Positions 7,776 through 16,152 of a DNA stretch of 57,893 bases are shown here, piece after piece (the stretch's first letter is position 1; every line of letters begins with the position of its first letter). The translations under genes were made by a program, and so were the position numbers. The notes below the pieces were generated by a model. That model was given only the letters and a program-made list of their open reading frames with translations. It ran no database searches and was not told where the DNA came from. The DNA is taken from positions 1-57,893 of the forward strand of contig JARKSE010000024.1 of the NCBI GenBank assembly GCA_029974315.1, in the 5' to 3' direction. The stretch comes from Paludibacteraceae bacterium (GTDB lineage: Bacteria > Bacteroidota > Bacteroidia > Bacteroidales > Paludibacteraceae).

Positions 7776-8669
7776 ATGAATCTAGATACTCAGACTATTT
7801 TAATTGCATTTGGTTTAACGCTGATTGCAGGTTTATCTACAGGCATAGGAAGTTTGATTGCGTTTTGTGCCAAAAAAACAAATCAGACCTTTTTAACTGT
7901 GTCGCTAGGATTCTCTGCTGGCGTGATGCTTTTTGTGTCGTTTGTCGATATATTTCCAGCTGCAGAAGAGGCTTTCGCTAAAACTCTGGGCGATAATGCT
8001 TTATTGGGTACAATGTTGGCTTTTTTTGGCGGTATGTTTTTAATTGCTATAATTGACTTGTTAATTCCCGAGCAAGACAATCCTCACGAAGCAGTTTCGG
8101 TGGAAGATATGAATAAATTGCCACTTTGGAAAAAAATGACACATCGCAAACATGTTCATTGTCATCATGATTCACATCATCGCGAACACTGTCATCATCA
8201 CCATGCAGATGATTCTAAAAAATTGCGTCGTGTCGGCATTTTAGTAGCATTTTCTATTGCTATTCACAACTTTCCTGAGGGGCTGGCGACTTTTGCTGTT
8301 GGTTTACAGGGGGTAAAAGTGGCTTTGCCTATTGTTATTGCTATTGCTTTGCACAATATTCCCGAAGGTATTGCTGTGGCAGTTCCTATCTATCAAGCGA
8401 CAGGTAAAAAGCGTAAAGCCTTTTGGTTATCGTTGCTGTCGGGTTTATCGGAACCATTGGGGGCTTTGATTGGTTATTTTATTTTATTGCCGTTTTGGTC
8501 GCCCACGGTCGAAGGTGCTTTAATGGCTTTGACAGCAGGTATTATGGTTTATATTTCGCTTGATGAGCTGTTGCCTACTGCTGAACGTTATGGTAAACAC
8601 CACTATGCCATAATTGGTGTTGTGGCGGGTATGATGTTTATGGCGTTTAGTATTTTAATGTTACATTGA
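7776..8669 (+). CDS. ZIP-family divalent metal transporter (ZupT-like) with His-rich loop
   Basis: A 297-residue inner-membrane transporter with about eight transmembrane segments, likely importing zinc or related divalent cations. The two signature metal-site helices are HNFPEG at 164-169 and HNIPEG at 193-198. Between membrane segments 3 and 4 there is a cytoplasmic-type loop with eleven histidines and two cysteines (about residues 123-143), a metal-sensing or buffering loop common in ZIP proteins. Length is slightly above the bacterial ZupT norm because of this loop. It heads a run of co-directional genes (DUF5063, exonuclease, methyltransferase) with gaps of 2-27 bases. A second, quite different ZIP protein is encoded at 53411-54160. 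Confidence 0.9.
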   Translation: MNLDTQTILIAFGLTLIAGLSTGIGSLIAFCAKKTNQTFLTVSLGFSAGVMLFVSFVDIFPAAEEAFAKTLGDNALLGTMLAFFGGMFLIAIIDLLIPEQDNPHEAVSVEDMNKLPLWKKMTHRKHVHCHHDSHHREHCHHHHADDSKKLRRVGILVAFSIAIHNFPEGLATFAVGLQGVKVALPIVIAIALHNIPEGIAVAVPIYQATGKKRKAFWLSLLSGLSEPLGALIGYFILLPFWSPTVEGALMALTAGIMVYISLDELLPTAERYGKHHYAIIGVVAGMMFMAFSILMLH

Positions 8670-8680
8670 TTTAGTTAGGT

Positions 8681-9202
8681 ATGTCTACATTTTACACAAA
8701 AGATAAACTCGAATTTCTAACCGTTGCTGTTGAAACGTGTAAGTTTTTGGAACATGCCAGTGAACTTACTAAAAGCGATTTTGTTTCAAAAACTACAAAA
8801 TTACTCCCCCTGTTATATCTTAAAACATCTATGGTTCAAGTGTCTGACGATGTGTTTGACGATAACGTAGAACGTTTTGTGACTGAAGTAGAGTATGCCC
8901 ATTTACGCTCTCAGTTGGCTGATTTGCTTGGCGAATCAGATGATTATTTAGATTCATTTGATGCTAATATGTTATTTAGCGACACTACTTTAGCAGCTAC
9001 AGTTTCTGAGGATTTGGCCGATGTATATCAATCTTTGAAAGATTACGTAGGTAATTGTCAAGTGGGCGATGAGCAGGTGATGAATGATGCGCTTTTTGTT
9101 TGTATTAGCGACTTTAAAAACTATTGGGGAGCACGTCTATTAGGTGCACTACGGGCATTGCACGTGGTGTCTATTGATTTGGCTTCTGCTGATAATCTCT
9201 GA
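8681..9202 (+). CDS. DUF5063 domain protein
   Basis: A 173-residue, mostly helical, acidic cytoplasmic protein (KDKLEFLTVAVETCKFLE near the start, SDFKNYWGARLLGALRALH near the end). It matches my recollection of DUF5063, a family found in Bacteroidetes and typically encoded directly upstream of an RNase D-like exonuclease, as here with a 2-base gap. It has no signal peptide or membrane segment. The biochemical function is unknown. The tight coupling suggests a partner or regulator of the exonuclease. Confidence 0.75.
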   Translation: MSTFYTKDKLEFLTVAVETCKFLEHASELTKSDFVSKTTKLLPLLYLKTSMVQVSDDVFDDNVERFVTEVEYAHLRSQLADLLGESDDYLDSFDANMLFSDTTLAATVSEDLADVYQSLKDYVGNCQVGDEQVMNDALFVCISDFKNYWGARLLGALRALHVVSIDLASADNL

Positions 9203-9204
9203 TT

Positions 9205-9795
9205 TTGATAAACTATTCTACACATATTACAAAAACAGAACTTGCCGAATTACCCGTTGTTCAAAATTTTGGCAAAATAGTGGTAGTAAATACTTCGCAA
9301 GAGGCAGATGATGTTGTTTCGTTATTGATGCAGGAATCCGTTATTGGATTTGATACAGAAACACGTCCGAGTTTTACCAAAAATGTGCGTTATACGGTTT
9401 CGTTGTTACAATTGGCTACAGCTAATACGTGCTATTTATTTCGCTTGAAGTCGATAGGGCAGCACGATGGCTTAAAACAGTTGCTGGAGAGTTCGGAGAT
9501 AAAAAAGATTGGTTTGTCAGTTCACGATGATTTTATGTCGCTCAATAAGTGGATGCGTGTCTATCCTAAGAACTTCATTGAACTACAAAAATATGTTGAG
9601 GCATTTGATATAGAAGAAAAAAGCTTGCAAAAAATTTACGCTATCGTATTTGCAAAAAAAATATCAAAAAGTCAACAACTTTCGAATTGGGAAGCTCCTA
9701 TTTTGTCGCCTCAACAGCAAGCGTATGCTGCTATCGATGCATTTGCCTGCCGAGAGGTTTATTTAGAGTTACAGAAACAAGCTATTGCCTTGTAA
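9205..9795 (+). CDS. RNase D-like 3'-5' exonuclease (DEDDy family)
   Basis: A 196-residue single-domain exonuclease. The three Exo motifs are visible: GFDTETRP near residues 48-55 (D and E), KIGLSVHDDFMSL near 99-111 (D), and AYAAIDAFACREVY near 175-188 (Y and D). There is no HRDC domain, so it is a short Bacteroidetes form rather than full RNase D. The start codon is TTG, two bases after the DUF5063 stop, and no in-frame ATG is available before the conserved region. Likely trims structured RNAs or tRNA precursors; the substrate is not shown by the sequence. Confidence 0.87.
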   Translation: MINYSTHITKTELAELPVVQNFGKIVVVNTSQEADDVVSLLMQESVIGFDTETRPSFTKNVRYTVSLLQLATANTCYLFRLKSIGQHDGLKQLLESSEIKKIGLSVHDDFMSLNKWMRVYPKNFIELQKYVEAFDIEEKSLQKIYAIVFAKKISKSQQLSNWEAPILSPQQQAYAAIDAFACREVYLELQKQAIAL

Positions 9796-9822
9796 TTGAT
9801 CATTCATATATTTCCACTATTT

Positions 9823-10998
9823 ATGGTTGTTGTCTATTTAAAACCTCATAAAGAGGAAAGTTTATTTCGTTTTCATCCTTGGATTTTTTCTGGTGCTATT
9901 GCTCAAATTAAAGGTAAACCAGAAGAGGGTGATGTAGTACGTGTAGTCGATTCACAAGGCAATTTCTTAGCCATGGGGCACTACCAAATTGGGAGTATTA
10001 TGGTGCGTGTTTTATCGTTTTGTGATGAAACTATAGATAGAACCTTTTTCCAAAATGCCATTCGTAAAGCCTACCAAATGCGACGCGACATTCGTGTGGC
10101 AGGTGTCGAAAATAACACCACCTATCGTTTAGTGCATGGTGAAGGTGATTATTTGCCAGGCTTGGTGGTCGACGTATATGGCGATACAGCGGTAATACAA
10201 GCACATTCTGTGGGTATGCACATGGTACGCGAACAGATTGCGGAAATTTTGGTTGCGGAAATTAACGGCGTCGAAAATGTGTATTATAAATCTGAAGGAA
10301 CCTTGCCATTCAAAGCACCAATTGTAGCAGAAGATACGTATTTAATTGGTCAGGAAAGCAAATGTATCCCTATAGAGAATGGTTTGAAGTTTCATGCTGA
10401 TTGGTTGAAAGGACAAAAAACAGGTTTTTTTATTGACCAACGTGAAAACCGCGCATTACTTGAGAAATATGCCCATGGCCGTGATGTGCTTAATATGTTT
10501 TGTTACACGGGTGGTTTTTCATTTTATGCCATGCGTGGTAATGCACATTCCGTCCATTCGGTTGATAGCTCTGCTAAAGCCATTGAATTAACCAATAAAA
10601 ATATTGCGCTCAATTTTGAGAACGACCCTCGACATAAGGCCTTTACGGTGGATGCCTTTAAATTCTTAGATGATATCGACGGTCAGTATGATTTGATTGT
10701 TCTTGATCCTCCAGCTTTTGCCAAACATAAAGATTCGTTGCGTAATGCTTTGCGAGGTTACCAAAAATTGAATGCCAAAGCCTTTGAACAGATTAAAATG
10801 GGTGGCATTTTGTTTACCTTTTCCTGTTCTCAAGTAGTTACCAAAGAGCAGTTTCGCTTGGCTGTATTTAGTGCAGCGGCACAAAGTAAACGTAAAGTAC
10901 GTATCTTGCACCAATTAACGCAACCTGCCGACCATCCTGTAAATATCTACCACCCTGAAGGTGAATATTTAAAAGGCTTGGTGCTATATGTAGAGTAA
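9823..10998 (+). CDS. Class I SAM-dependent rRNA methyltransferase, RlmI-like
   Basis: About 391 residues, combining an N-terminal PUA domain (VYLKPHKEESLFRFHPWIFSGAI) with a central domain and a C-terminal Rossmann methyltransferase. Visible catalytic features are QKTGFFIDQRENR, the SAM loop NMFCYTGGFSFYA, acidic VDSSAKAIELTNKN, and the DPPAFAK motif IV. These are characteristic of the RlmI/RlmK group that makes 5-methylcytosine in 23S rRNA (m5C1962 in E. coli). The ATG at 9823 is chosen over the TTG at 9796 because the PUA domain begins there. It is the last gene of the co-directional group started by the ZIP gene. Confidence 0.9.
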   Translation: MVVVYLKPHKEESLFRFHPWIFSGAIAQIKGKPEEGDVVRVVDSQGNFLAMGHYQIGSIMVRVLSFCDETIDRTFFQNAIRKAYQMRRDIRVAGVENNTTYRLVHGEGDYLPGLVVDVYGDTAVIQAHSVGMHMVREQIAEILVAEINGVENVYYKSEGTLPFKAPIVAEDTYLIGQESKCIPIENGLKFHADWLKGQKTGFFIDQRENRALLEKYAHGRDVLNMFCYTGGFSFYAMRGNAHSVHSVDSSAKAIELTNKNIALNFENDPRHKAFTVDAFKFLDDIDGQYDLIVLDPPAFAKHKDSLRNALRGYQKLNAKAFEQIKMGGILFTFSCSQVVTKEQFRLAVFSAAAQSKRKVRILHQLTQPADHPVNIYHPEGEYLKGLVLYVE

Positions 10999-11009
10999 TA
11001 CATATTTGT

Positions 11010-11017
11010 TATCTTTG
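11010..11017 (+). promoter_or_regulatory. Promoter -7 box of the DUF2147 gene
   Basis: TATCTTTG, a full match to TAnnTTTG, 42 bases before the ATG at 11060. The broken gene therefore still has an intact-looking promoter. Confidence 0.6.
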
Positions 11018-11059
11018 CCTTGTTATTATTATATTTTTAACCCAAACAACATTGTAGTT

Positions 11060-11497
11060 ATGAAACGAATTTTAATGTTTACAGCAGCCATTTGTATGGC
11101 GTTTATGGTTCAAGCATAGAACGAACTGCTTGGCGAATGGCGAACAATTGACGACAAAACAGGAAAAGAAAAGTCGATTGTGCGTATTTTTAAAGCCACT
11201 AATGGCTTGTATTATGGAAAACTTGAGCAACTTCTTCAACCTTCTGCCGATGGTAAACCTCCTGTGTGCACAGAGTGTCAGGGCGCTGATAAAGACAAAC
11301 CGTTGGTGGGCTTGCTGATTGTACGTGATATGAAGTTTGAAAATGGTAAATTAGTAGGTGGCACTATTCTCGATCCTGCCAATGGTAAAACTTATTACTC
11401 GTCTATTGAGTTAGAAAAAGCCACAGGAAAGCTCAAAGTACGTGGTTCTTTGGACAAACGTGGTGTGTTAGGACGTAGTCAATTTTGGGTACGATAA
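11060..11497 (+). pseudogene. DUF2147 secreted protein interrupted by an in-frame TAG at codon 20
   Basis: The reading frame opens with ATG at 11060 and encodes a normal signal peptide (MKRILMFTAA through MVQA), then meets TAG at 11117-11119. It continues in the same frame with NELLGEWRTIDDKTGKEKSI and the rest of a DUF2147 domain to TAA at 11497 (146 codons in all). The domain includes GLLIVRDMKFENGKLVGGTILDPANGKTYY and ends GVLGRSQFWVR. The TAG stands where an export-site glutamine (CAG) would be expected, so one C-to-T change explains it. The rest of the frame is undamaged, so the change is recent, a sequencing error, or tolerated by read-through or internal start. Confidence 0.8.
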
Positions 11498-11560
11498 CAT
11501 AAAAAATGTTAAACTTTCAATTTAATTGAAAAATATGTTGTACAGCATAAAAAAAGAGTT

Positions 11561-11568
11561 TATCTTTG
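11561..11568 (+). promoter_or_regulatory. Promoter -7 box for the 11705 operon or its leader RNA
   Basis: TATCTTTG, a full match to TAnnTTTG. The first clear coding start is 137 bases downstream (11705), leaving a long structured leader. Confidence 0.6.
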
Positions 11569-11601
11569 CAATGTGTTTTTCATGGTATTAGATTTAAGGT
11601 T

Positions 11602-11640
11602 AAGAAAAGATTGCGGTTGTCGGGATGACAACCCTTTCTT
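11602..11640 (+). promoter_or_regulatory. Stem-loop in the 5' leader of the 11705 operon
   Basis: Two-part stem: GGTTGTC (11615-11621) pairs with GACAACC (11627-11633) around a 5-base loop. An outer helix, AAGAAAAG (11602-11609) with CTTTCTT (11634-11640), extends it after an internal bulge, and GTTTT follows. It could be a weak terminator ending a small RNA of about 70 bases, or a regulatory leader. No known riboswitch core was recognised. Confidence 0.45.
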
Positions 11641-11704
11641 GTTTTATAGGGGTATTTTCTTTTGAAAATCAACCATTTTAAATAAAAAAATCACTATTCT
11701 TCTT

Positions 11705-12655
11705 ATGGCAACTTTATCGAAACGACTGCTGTCTTGTTTCAAATTGGCACTCAAAAAAGCGTCCAAAACCGTGCTTTGGTTGCTGAAAATAATTCTTCCA
11801 ATTTCGCTTTTTGTGAGTTTTTTGCAGTTTTTCGGCGTTATTGATTGGTTGTCTTTTATTCTGTCTCCTTTTTTTGCCTATTTAGGTCTTCCTGGCGAAG
11901 CCGCTATCGTTTTTATTTCCAGTATTTTTTTAGCGTTGTATGCGCCTATTGCTATTATTGCCACGTTACCATTGGGTGTGCGAGAAATGACGATTTTAGC
12001 ACTAATGTGTTTGATTTCGCACAATATGATTGTGGAAACGGCTGTACAACGTAAAACAGGGTCATCTCCATGGATTATTTTTCCTTTGCGTTTAGGTATG
12101 AGCATTGTGGCGGCGTTGTTGCTCAATTGGTTATTACCCGATCAAATGGGTGATATTACTGGAAGTGTTCAAACAGCTGTTGTTTACGAATCGATTTGGG
12201 CAATGTTGTGGGATTGGTGCATTATGGCGTTTTTCTTAGTGCTGAAAATGAGTGCTATTATATCGGGATTGATGTTTTTACAAGTGGTATTGAAAGAGTT
12301 CAAAATTTTAGATGTGGTGGCACGTCTGTTTGCACCTTTTATGAAAGTGATGGGCTTGTCGAGCGATAGCTCGTTCTTGTGGCTTGTGGCACAAACAGTT
12401 GGACTTACTTATGGCTCTGCTATTTTATTGGAAGAGCTGGAAGACCATGACATGAATGCTGAAGATGTAAATTTACTTAATTATCATATTGCTGTAAATC
12501 ACTCGCTTTTAGAAGATACGTCGCTATTTTGGTCGATGGGTGTGCCTTTGTTTTGGATAACCATTCCTCGGTTTTTATTGGCAGTAGCATTTGTGTGGAT
12601 AGTACGTGCTTATCGTCGTTTTCTTCCTGCTGTGCGAACTTTATGTTGTAAGTAA
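11705..12655 (+). CDS. Nucleoside-recognition (gate) domain membrane protein, SpmA/SpmB-like
   Basis: A 316-residue integral membrane protein with about eight helices. It appears to contain two gate-type halves (about residues 20-140 and 170-300), like SpmA/SpmB or FeoB gate domains. Polar residues in the helices include the EAAIVFISSIF and GLTYGSAILLEEL segments, and the latter is shared with Bacteroidetes proteins annotated as nucleoside-recognition proteins. Transport substrate unknown. It overlaps the next gene by one base (TAATG), so they are translationally coupled. It is preceded by a promoter and structured leader at 11561-11640. Confidence 0.75.
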   Translation: MATLSKRLLSCFKLALKKASKTVLWLLKIILPISLFVSFLQFFGVIDWLSFILSPFFAYLGLPGEAAIVFISSIFLALYAPIAIIATLPLGVREMTILALMCLISHNMIVETAVQRKTGSSPWIIFPLRLGMSIVAALLLNWLLPDQMGDITGSVQTAVVYESIWAMLWDWCIMAFFLVLKMSAIISGLMFLQVVLKEFKILDVVARLFAPFMKVMGLSSDSSFLWLVAQTVGLTYGSAILLEELEDHDMNAEDVNLLNYHIAVNHSLLEDTSLFWSMGVPLFWITIPRFLLAVAFVWIVRAYRRFLPAVRTLCCK

Positions 12656-13017
12656 TGCGCTATTTTTTACTTGGACTTGGTTTTTTGTGTGTAGCACTGG
12701 GCGTGTTGGGTATATTCTTACCGCTATTACCTACTACGCCGTTTTTGTTGTTAGCCTCCTATTTGTTTTATCAAAGTTCACCTAAGGCGCATGAATGGCT
12801 TCTCAATCACAAGCGGTTAGGTCCTTGCATTACTGATTTTCAGATAGATAAAGCTATTTCGTGGCGAGTTAAGGCGTATTCTATTTCTTTATTGTGGCTA
12901 ACGATTTTCTTGTCAGTTGTTTTTGTTTTAGAAACATGGTGGGTGAGAATTCTACTGCTTGCTATTGCTGTGGCAGTGACTATACACATCTTGTCATTTA
13001 AAACTAAAGAAGAGTAA
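12655..13017 (+). CDS. YbaN/DUF454 family inner-membrane protein
   Basis: A 120-residue protein with three to four transmembrane helices. The N-terminal motif GVLGIFLPLLPTTPFLLLASYLF followed by SPKAHEWLLNHKRLGPCITDF is the hallmark of the DUF454 (YbaN) family. The arrangement TTPF-LLLA and W-L-H/N is intact. Its ATG shares the last base of the preceding stop codon. Molecular function is unknown in the family. A strong terminator closes the operon. Confidence 0.85.
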   Translation: MRYFLLGLGFLCVALGVLGIFLPLLPTTPFLLLASYLFYQSSPKAHEWLLNHKRLGPCITDFQIDKAISWRVKAYSISLLWLTIFLSVVFVLETWWVRILLLAIAVAVTIHILSFKTKEE

Positions 13018-13035
13018 TAAGTGATTCGTAACGAA

Positions 13036-13070
13036 AAGCAGCTCGTACAGTAAAAGTACGAGCTACTTTT
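13036..13070. terminator. Bidirectional terminator between DUF454 gene and tyrA
   Basis: AGCTCGTAC (13040-13048) and GTACGAGCT (13056-13064) form a 9-bp stem, extended by AAAG/CTTT and flanked by A and T runs. It lies between convergent genes. Confidence 0.88.
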
Positions 13071-13095
13071 TTATCATGCAAATTGTAGGCACGGT

Positions 13096-13869
13096 TTATT
13101 CTACATTTGTGCGCACTTTGGTGAGAAATTGTTGCATGCCTACCATATCCTTTTTCTCTATAATGGATTGCAAATATGTCATTTGATTTTTAATGGCTTC
13201 GATCTGTTTTGCTGTGTGCGGGTTGAATAGAATTTCAGACAATAGATAATCATCTTCTGATAATAAGCCTCTGGCTACCGACAAATGTCTTTTAAAAGTG
13301 GTTCCTGGTGCCTCTTGATGTTTCATAACAGCTGCGAAAACCAACGATGATACAAACGGAATTGAGAGCGAGTAAGCAATTGTTTCGTCGTGTTCGGTAA
13401 ATGTATATTCGAAAATATTTAATTGTAACGAGCTGTAAAAATCCTTGAAAAAGGCTTTGCCCATGTGGTCGCTTTCAGCTATGATAATGGCGCTTTGCGT
13501 ACTTAAATCAGACAGATTGGCGAACGTAGGTCCAAACATTGGGTGTGTAGAGACATAACGCATGCTTGTACTCTGATAATAAGTTTGAAGTCCAGTTTTT
13601 ACAGAGGCAATATCAGATAATATACAGTTTTTCGGCAAAAAGGGTAGTACGCTTTCAAATGCACTAATAGTGTTTTTCAGCGTTACGGCATTAATACAAA
13701 TTTCGGGTTCAAATGCTTTGATTTCATCTAATTTTGTAAAGCGTTGCGTATTGAACACAAATCGTAATTTGCTGGGATTGGTGTCGTAGAGTGCAACTTC
13801 GTGCTTCATGCATAGGCAGTCGGTCAAAAACGTCCCCATTTTTCCTGCTCCGAGAATAAGAATTTTCAT
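13096..13869 (-). CDS. tyrA: Prephenate dehydrogenase (TyrA), short form
   Basis: A 257-residue NAD(P)-dependent dehydrogenase that converts prephenate to 4-hydroxyphenylpyruvate for tyrosine synthesis. The N-terminal Rossmann motif is GAGKMG at residues 7-12. The conserved substrate region has LSDIASVKTGL and STHPMFGPT (about residue 107). A helical dimerisation domain follows. There is no C-terminal ACT domain, so feedback by tyrosine, if any, is by another route. It is the last gene of the pheA, aminotransferase, DAHP synthase-chorismate mutase, tyrA operon, 10 bases after the previous gene. Confidence 0.9.
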   Translation of the reverse strand: MKILILGAGKMGTFLTDCLCMKHEVALYDTNPSKLRFVFNTQRFTKLDEIKAFEPEICINAVTLKNTISAFESVLPFLPKNCILSDIASVKTGLQTYYQSTSMRYVSTHPMFGPTFANLSDLSTQSAIIIAESDHMGKAFFKDFYSSLQLNIFEYTFTEHDETIAYSLSIPFVSSLVFAAVMKHQEAPGTTFKRHLSVARGLLSEDDYLLSEILFNPHTAKQIEAIKNQMTYLQSIIEKKDMVGMQQFLTKVRTNVE

Positions 13870-13879
13870 AATCTGAAAT

Positions 13880-14944
13880 TTAATCGTTATTCATTAACTC
13901 AATTTGAACACGCACTGATTCTTCGTGAATGGCTTCTAAAATGGTGCGCATAAACTCGTGGCTCATGCCCAGTTTTTCACCATTATTAATTCGTTTTTCG
14001 AGAATTTCGTTATAACGTCCAGTTTGTAGTACCGCAATACCGTGTTCTTTTTTGTACGTTCCAATCTCTTTGGAAACGCGCATACGCTTGGCCAATATTT
14101 CTAGTAAATTATTATCTAATTCGTCAATTTCACGGCGTAAATCAACTAAATCTTCGGTAGATTGTTTCATTTCTCGAATGACTAATTTTCGTACAATGAC
14201 ATCTAAAACGTCTGGCGAAATTTGTTGATCTTTATCGCTCCAAGCGATGTCTGGAGTGCAGTGGCTTTCGATAATTAAACCGTTGAACTGTAAATCCATA
14301 GCTTGCTGAGAGAGCGGAGCAATAAGTTCACGTTTCCCTCCGATGTGACTTGGATCGCAGAATAGTGGTAATTCAGGATAACGACGATGTAATTCAATCG
14401 GGATATGCCACTGTGGTAAGTTGCGATAGATTTTTTTATCGTACGAACTAAAACCGCGGTGAATAGCTGCAATTTGGTGCAAGCCAGCATTGTAAATACG
14501 TTCGATAGCACCAATCCAAAGTTCCAGGTCCGGATTTACTGGATTTTTAATCAGTATAGGAATGTCAACACCTTTCAAGGCGTCGGCTATTTCTTGCACA
14601 GCAAATGGATTGGCTGTAGTGCGCGCACCAACCCACAAAACGTCAACACCATATTTTAGTGCTTCGTAGGCGTGTTTTGCAGTGGCTACTTCGGTAGCGG
14701 TGTACATACCCGTTTCTTCTTTTACTCGGCGTAGCCATTGTAAACCCTCGCTGCCAACACCTTCAAAACCACCGGGTTTTGTACGAGGTTTCCAAATGCC
14801 AGCGCGGTAAATTTGAACTCCACTTTTAGCCAGAGCTTTGGCGGTTGTCATCACTTGTTCTTCTGTCTCGGCACTACATGGACCAGCAATAATAATAGGT
14901 CGTTTGTGTTCTAATTTGGGGAGTTTAAACCGTTCAAAATTCAT
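13880..14944 (-). CDS. Bifunctional DAHP synthase / chorismate mutase
   Basis: A 354-residue fusion. Residues 1-255 are a KDO8P-like (type I beta) 3-deoxy-7-phosphoheptulonate synthase: IIIAGPCSAETEEQ at 17-30, KPRTKPGGFEGVG, EVATAKHAYEALKYG, LIKNPVNPD and CDPSHIGGKRE. Residues from about 263 form an AroQ-type chorismate mutase helix bundle (VDLRREIDELDNNLLEILAKRM, YKKEHG, EILEKRI). It thus performs both the first committed step of the shikimate pathway and the branch step chorismate to prephenate. This fusion is common in Bacteroidetes and links entry to the Phe/Tyr branch in one polypeptide. The mutase domain may also provide allosteric control by prephenate. Confidence 0.95.
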   Translation of the reverse strand: MNFERFKLPKLEHKRPIIIAGPCSAETEEQVMTTAKALAKSGVQIYRAGIWKPRTKPGGFEGVGSEGLQWLRRVKEETGMYTATEVATAKHAYEALKYGVDVLWVGARTTANPFAVQEIADALKGVDIPILIKNPVNPDLELWIGAIERIYNAGLHQIAAIHRGFSSYDKKIYRNLPQWHIPIELHRRYPELPLFCDPSHIGGKRELIAPLSQQAMDLQFNGLIIESHCTPDIAWSDKDQQISPDVLDVIVRKLVIREMKQSTEDLVDLRREIDELDNNLLEILAKRMRVSKEIGTYKKEHGIAVLQTGRYNEILEKRINNGEKLGMSHEFMRTILEAIHEESVRVQIELMNND

Positions 14945-14964
14945 ATAATTGTGGTTTTATAATT

Positions 14965-16152
14965 TTATTCTTTTATGTTTTCGTTAATGCGATGGAGTGC
15001 TTCTGCTAATTTTTGTTCATTGCTACACAATGAAATACGGATGTAACGTGAGCCGTTGCTACCGAAAATGAAACCAGGCGTAATAAATACATGTGCTTTT
15101 TGCAAAACTGCTTCTGTTAACTCTTCAACGTGTTGATAATAGTTGGGTATTCGTCCCCACAGAAACATTCCGACTTGCGATTTGTCGTAGCTGCATTGTA
15201 GCGTATCTAAAATCTGTTCTGCTAAATGACGTCGCTTGCTGTACAAGTTGAAATTCATCTCTTCGTGCCAACTTTCATCGTTGTGTAACGCTGTGGTAGC
15301 TGCCAATTGTAAAGGTCGAAACATGCCCGAATCAATATTGCTTTTTACTTTTAAAATCCATTCTATAAACGTTGCATTAGAGGCTACCATACCAACACGC
15401 CAGCCCGGCATATTGTGACTTTTACTCATTGAATTTAACTCAATACAGCACTCTTTAGCGCCCTCTATTTGTAAAATGCTTAACGGATTTTTATTTAAAA
15501 TGAAACTGTACGGATTGTCATTGACAATGATAATGTGATGTTTTCGAGCAAAATCCACTAGTTTTTGATGTAAGTTTAATGTGGCATTGGTACCCGTTGG
15601 CATGTGTGGATAATTGGTCCACATCAATTTTACTTTGCTTAAATCCATGCGTTCCAAAGCATTAAAATCGGGTAACCAGCCATTGTCTTCAGTGAGATTA
15701 TACGGAATAACTTCTGCGCCAAGGAGCGTACTTAACGACGTGTATGTTGGATATCCTGGATTTGGGACTAAAACTTGCTCACCAGGATTGACAAACGCCA
15801 GGGTAATGTGCAAAATGCCCTCTTTGGAACCTATTAGCGGCTGAATTTCGTTGGCGGGATTGAGTGTTACGTGATACCATTTTTTGTAAAAATCGGTAAA
15901 AGCTTGGCGCAGTTCTGTAATTCCTACGTAAGGTTGATAGCCGTGTACATCAGCGTGTGGAGCATATTCGCACAAAGTTTTTATCGTTGTTTCTGATGGG
16001 GGCATGTCCGGACTACCTATGCCCAGGTTAATCACATTCTTGCCTTCGGCATTCATGCGAGCAACTTCTTTCAGTTTGCGTGAGAAATAGTACTCTTGCA
16101 CTGAATCTAAACGTGTGGCACCAACAAAGTTTTTGTTCATAAATAAGTGCAT
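14965..16152 (-). CDS. PLP-dependent class I/II aminotransferase of the Phe/Tyr operon
   Basis: A 395-residue fold-type I aminotransferase. Visible are VINLGIGSPDMPPSE near the start, the PLP-binding region GSKEGILHI, NPGYPTYTSL, and the lysine motif ELNSMSKSHNMPGWRVG carrying the Schiff-base lysine. TNYPHMPTG is close to the usual YPNNPTG. Overall it resembles LL-diaminopimelate and aromatic aminotransferases. Its place between pheA and the DAHP synthase-mutase gene suggests transamination of phenylpyruvate and hydroxyphenylpyruvate or of prephenate; which one is not decided by sequence. The ATG at 16152 directly abuts the pheA stop, and another ATG at 16140 is possible. Confidence 0.88.
   Translation of the reverse strand: MHLFMNKNFVGATRLDSVQEYYFSRKLKEVARMNAEGKNVINLGIGSPDMPPSETTIKTLCEYAPHADVHGYQPYVGITELRQAFTDFYKKWYHVTLNPANEIQPLIGSKEGILHITLAFVNPGEQVLVPNPGYPTYTSLSTLLGAEVIPYNLTEDNGWLPDFNALERMDLSKVKLMWTNYPHMPTGTNATLNLHQKLVDFARKHHIIIVNDNPYSFILNKNPLSILQIEGAKECCIELNSMSKSHNMPGWRVGMVASNATFIEWILKVKSNIDSGMFRPLQLAATTALHNDESWHEEMNFNLYSKRRHLAEQILDTLQCSYDKSQVGMFLWGRIPNYYQHVEELTEAVLQKAHVFITPGFIFGSNGSRYIRISLCSNEQKLAEALHRINENIKE

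Noticed and set aside
11571-11591. Six-codon leader peptide (MCFSWY) before the gate-domain transporter
   Set aside because: Its ATG lies at or before the predicted transcription start, so it would hardly be translated.
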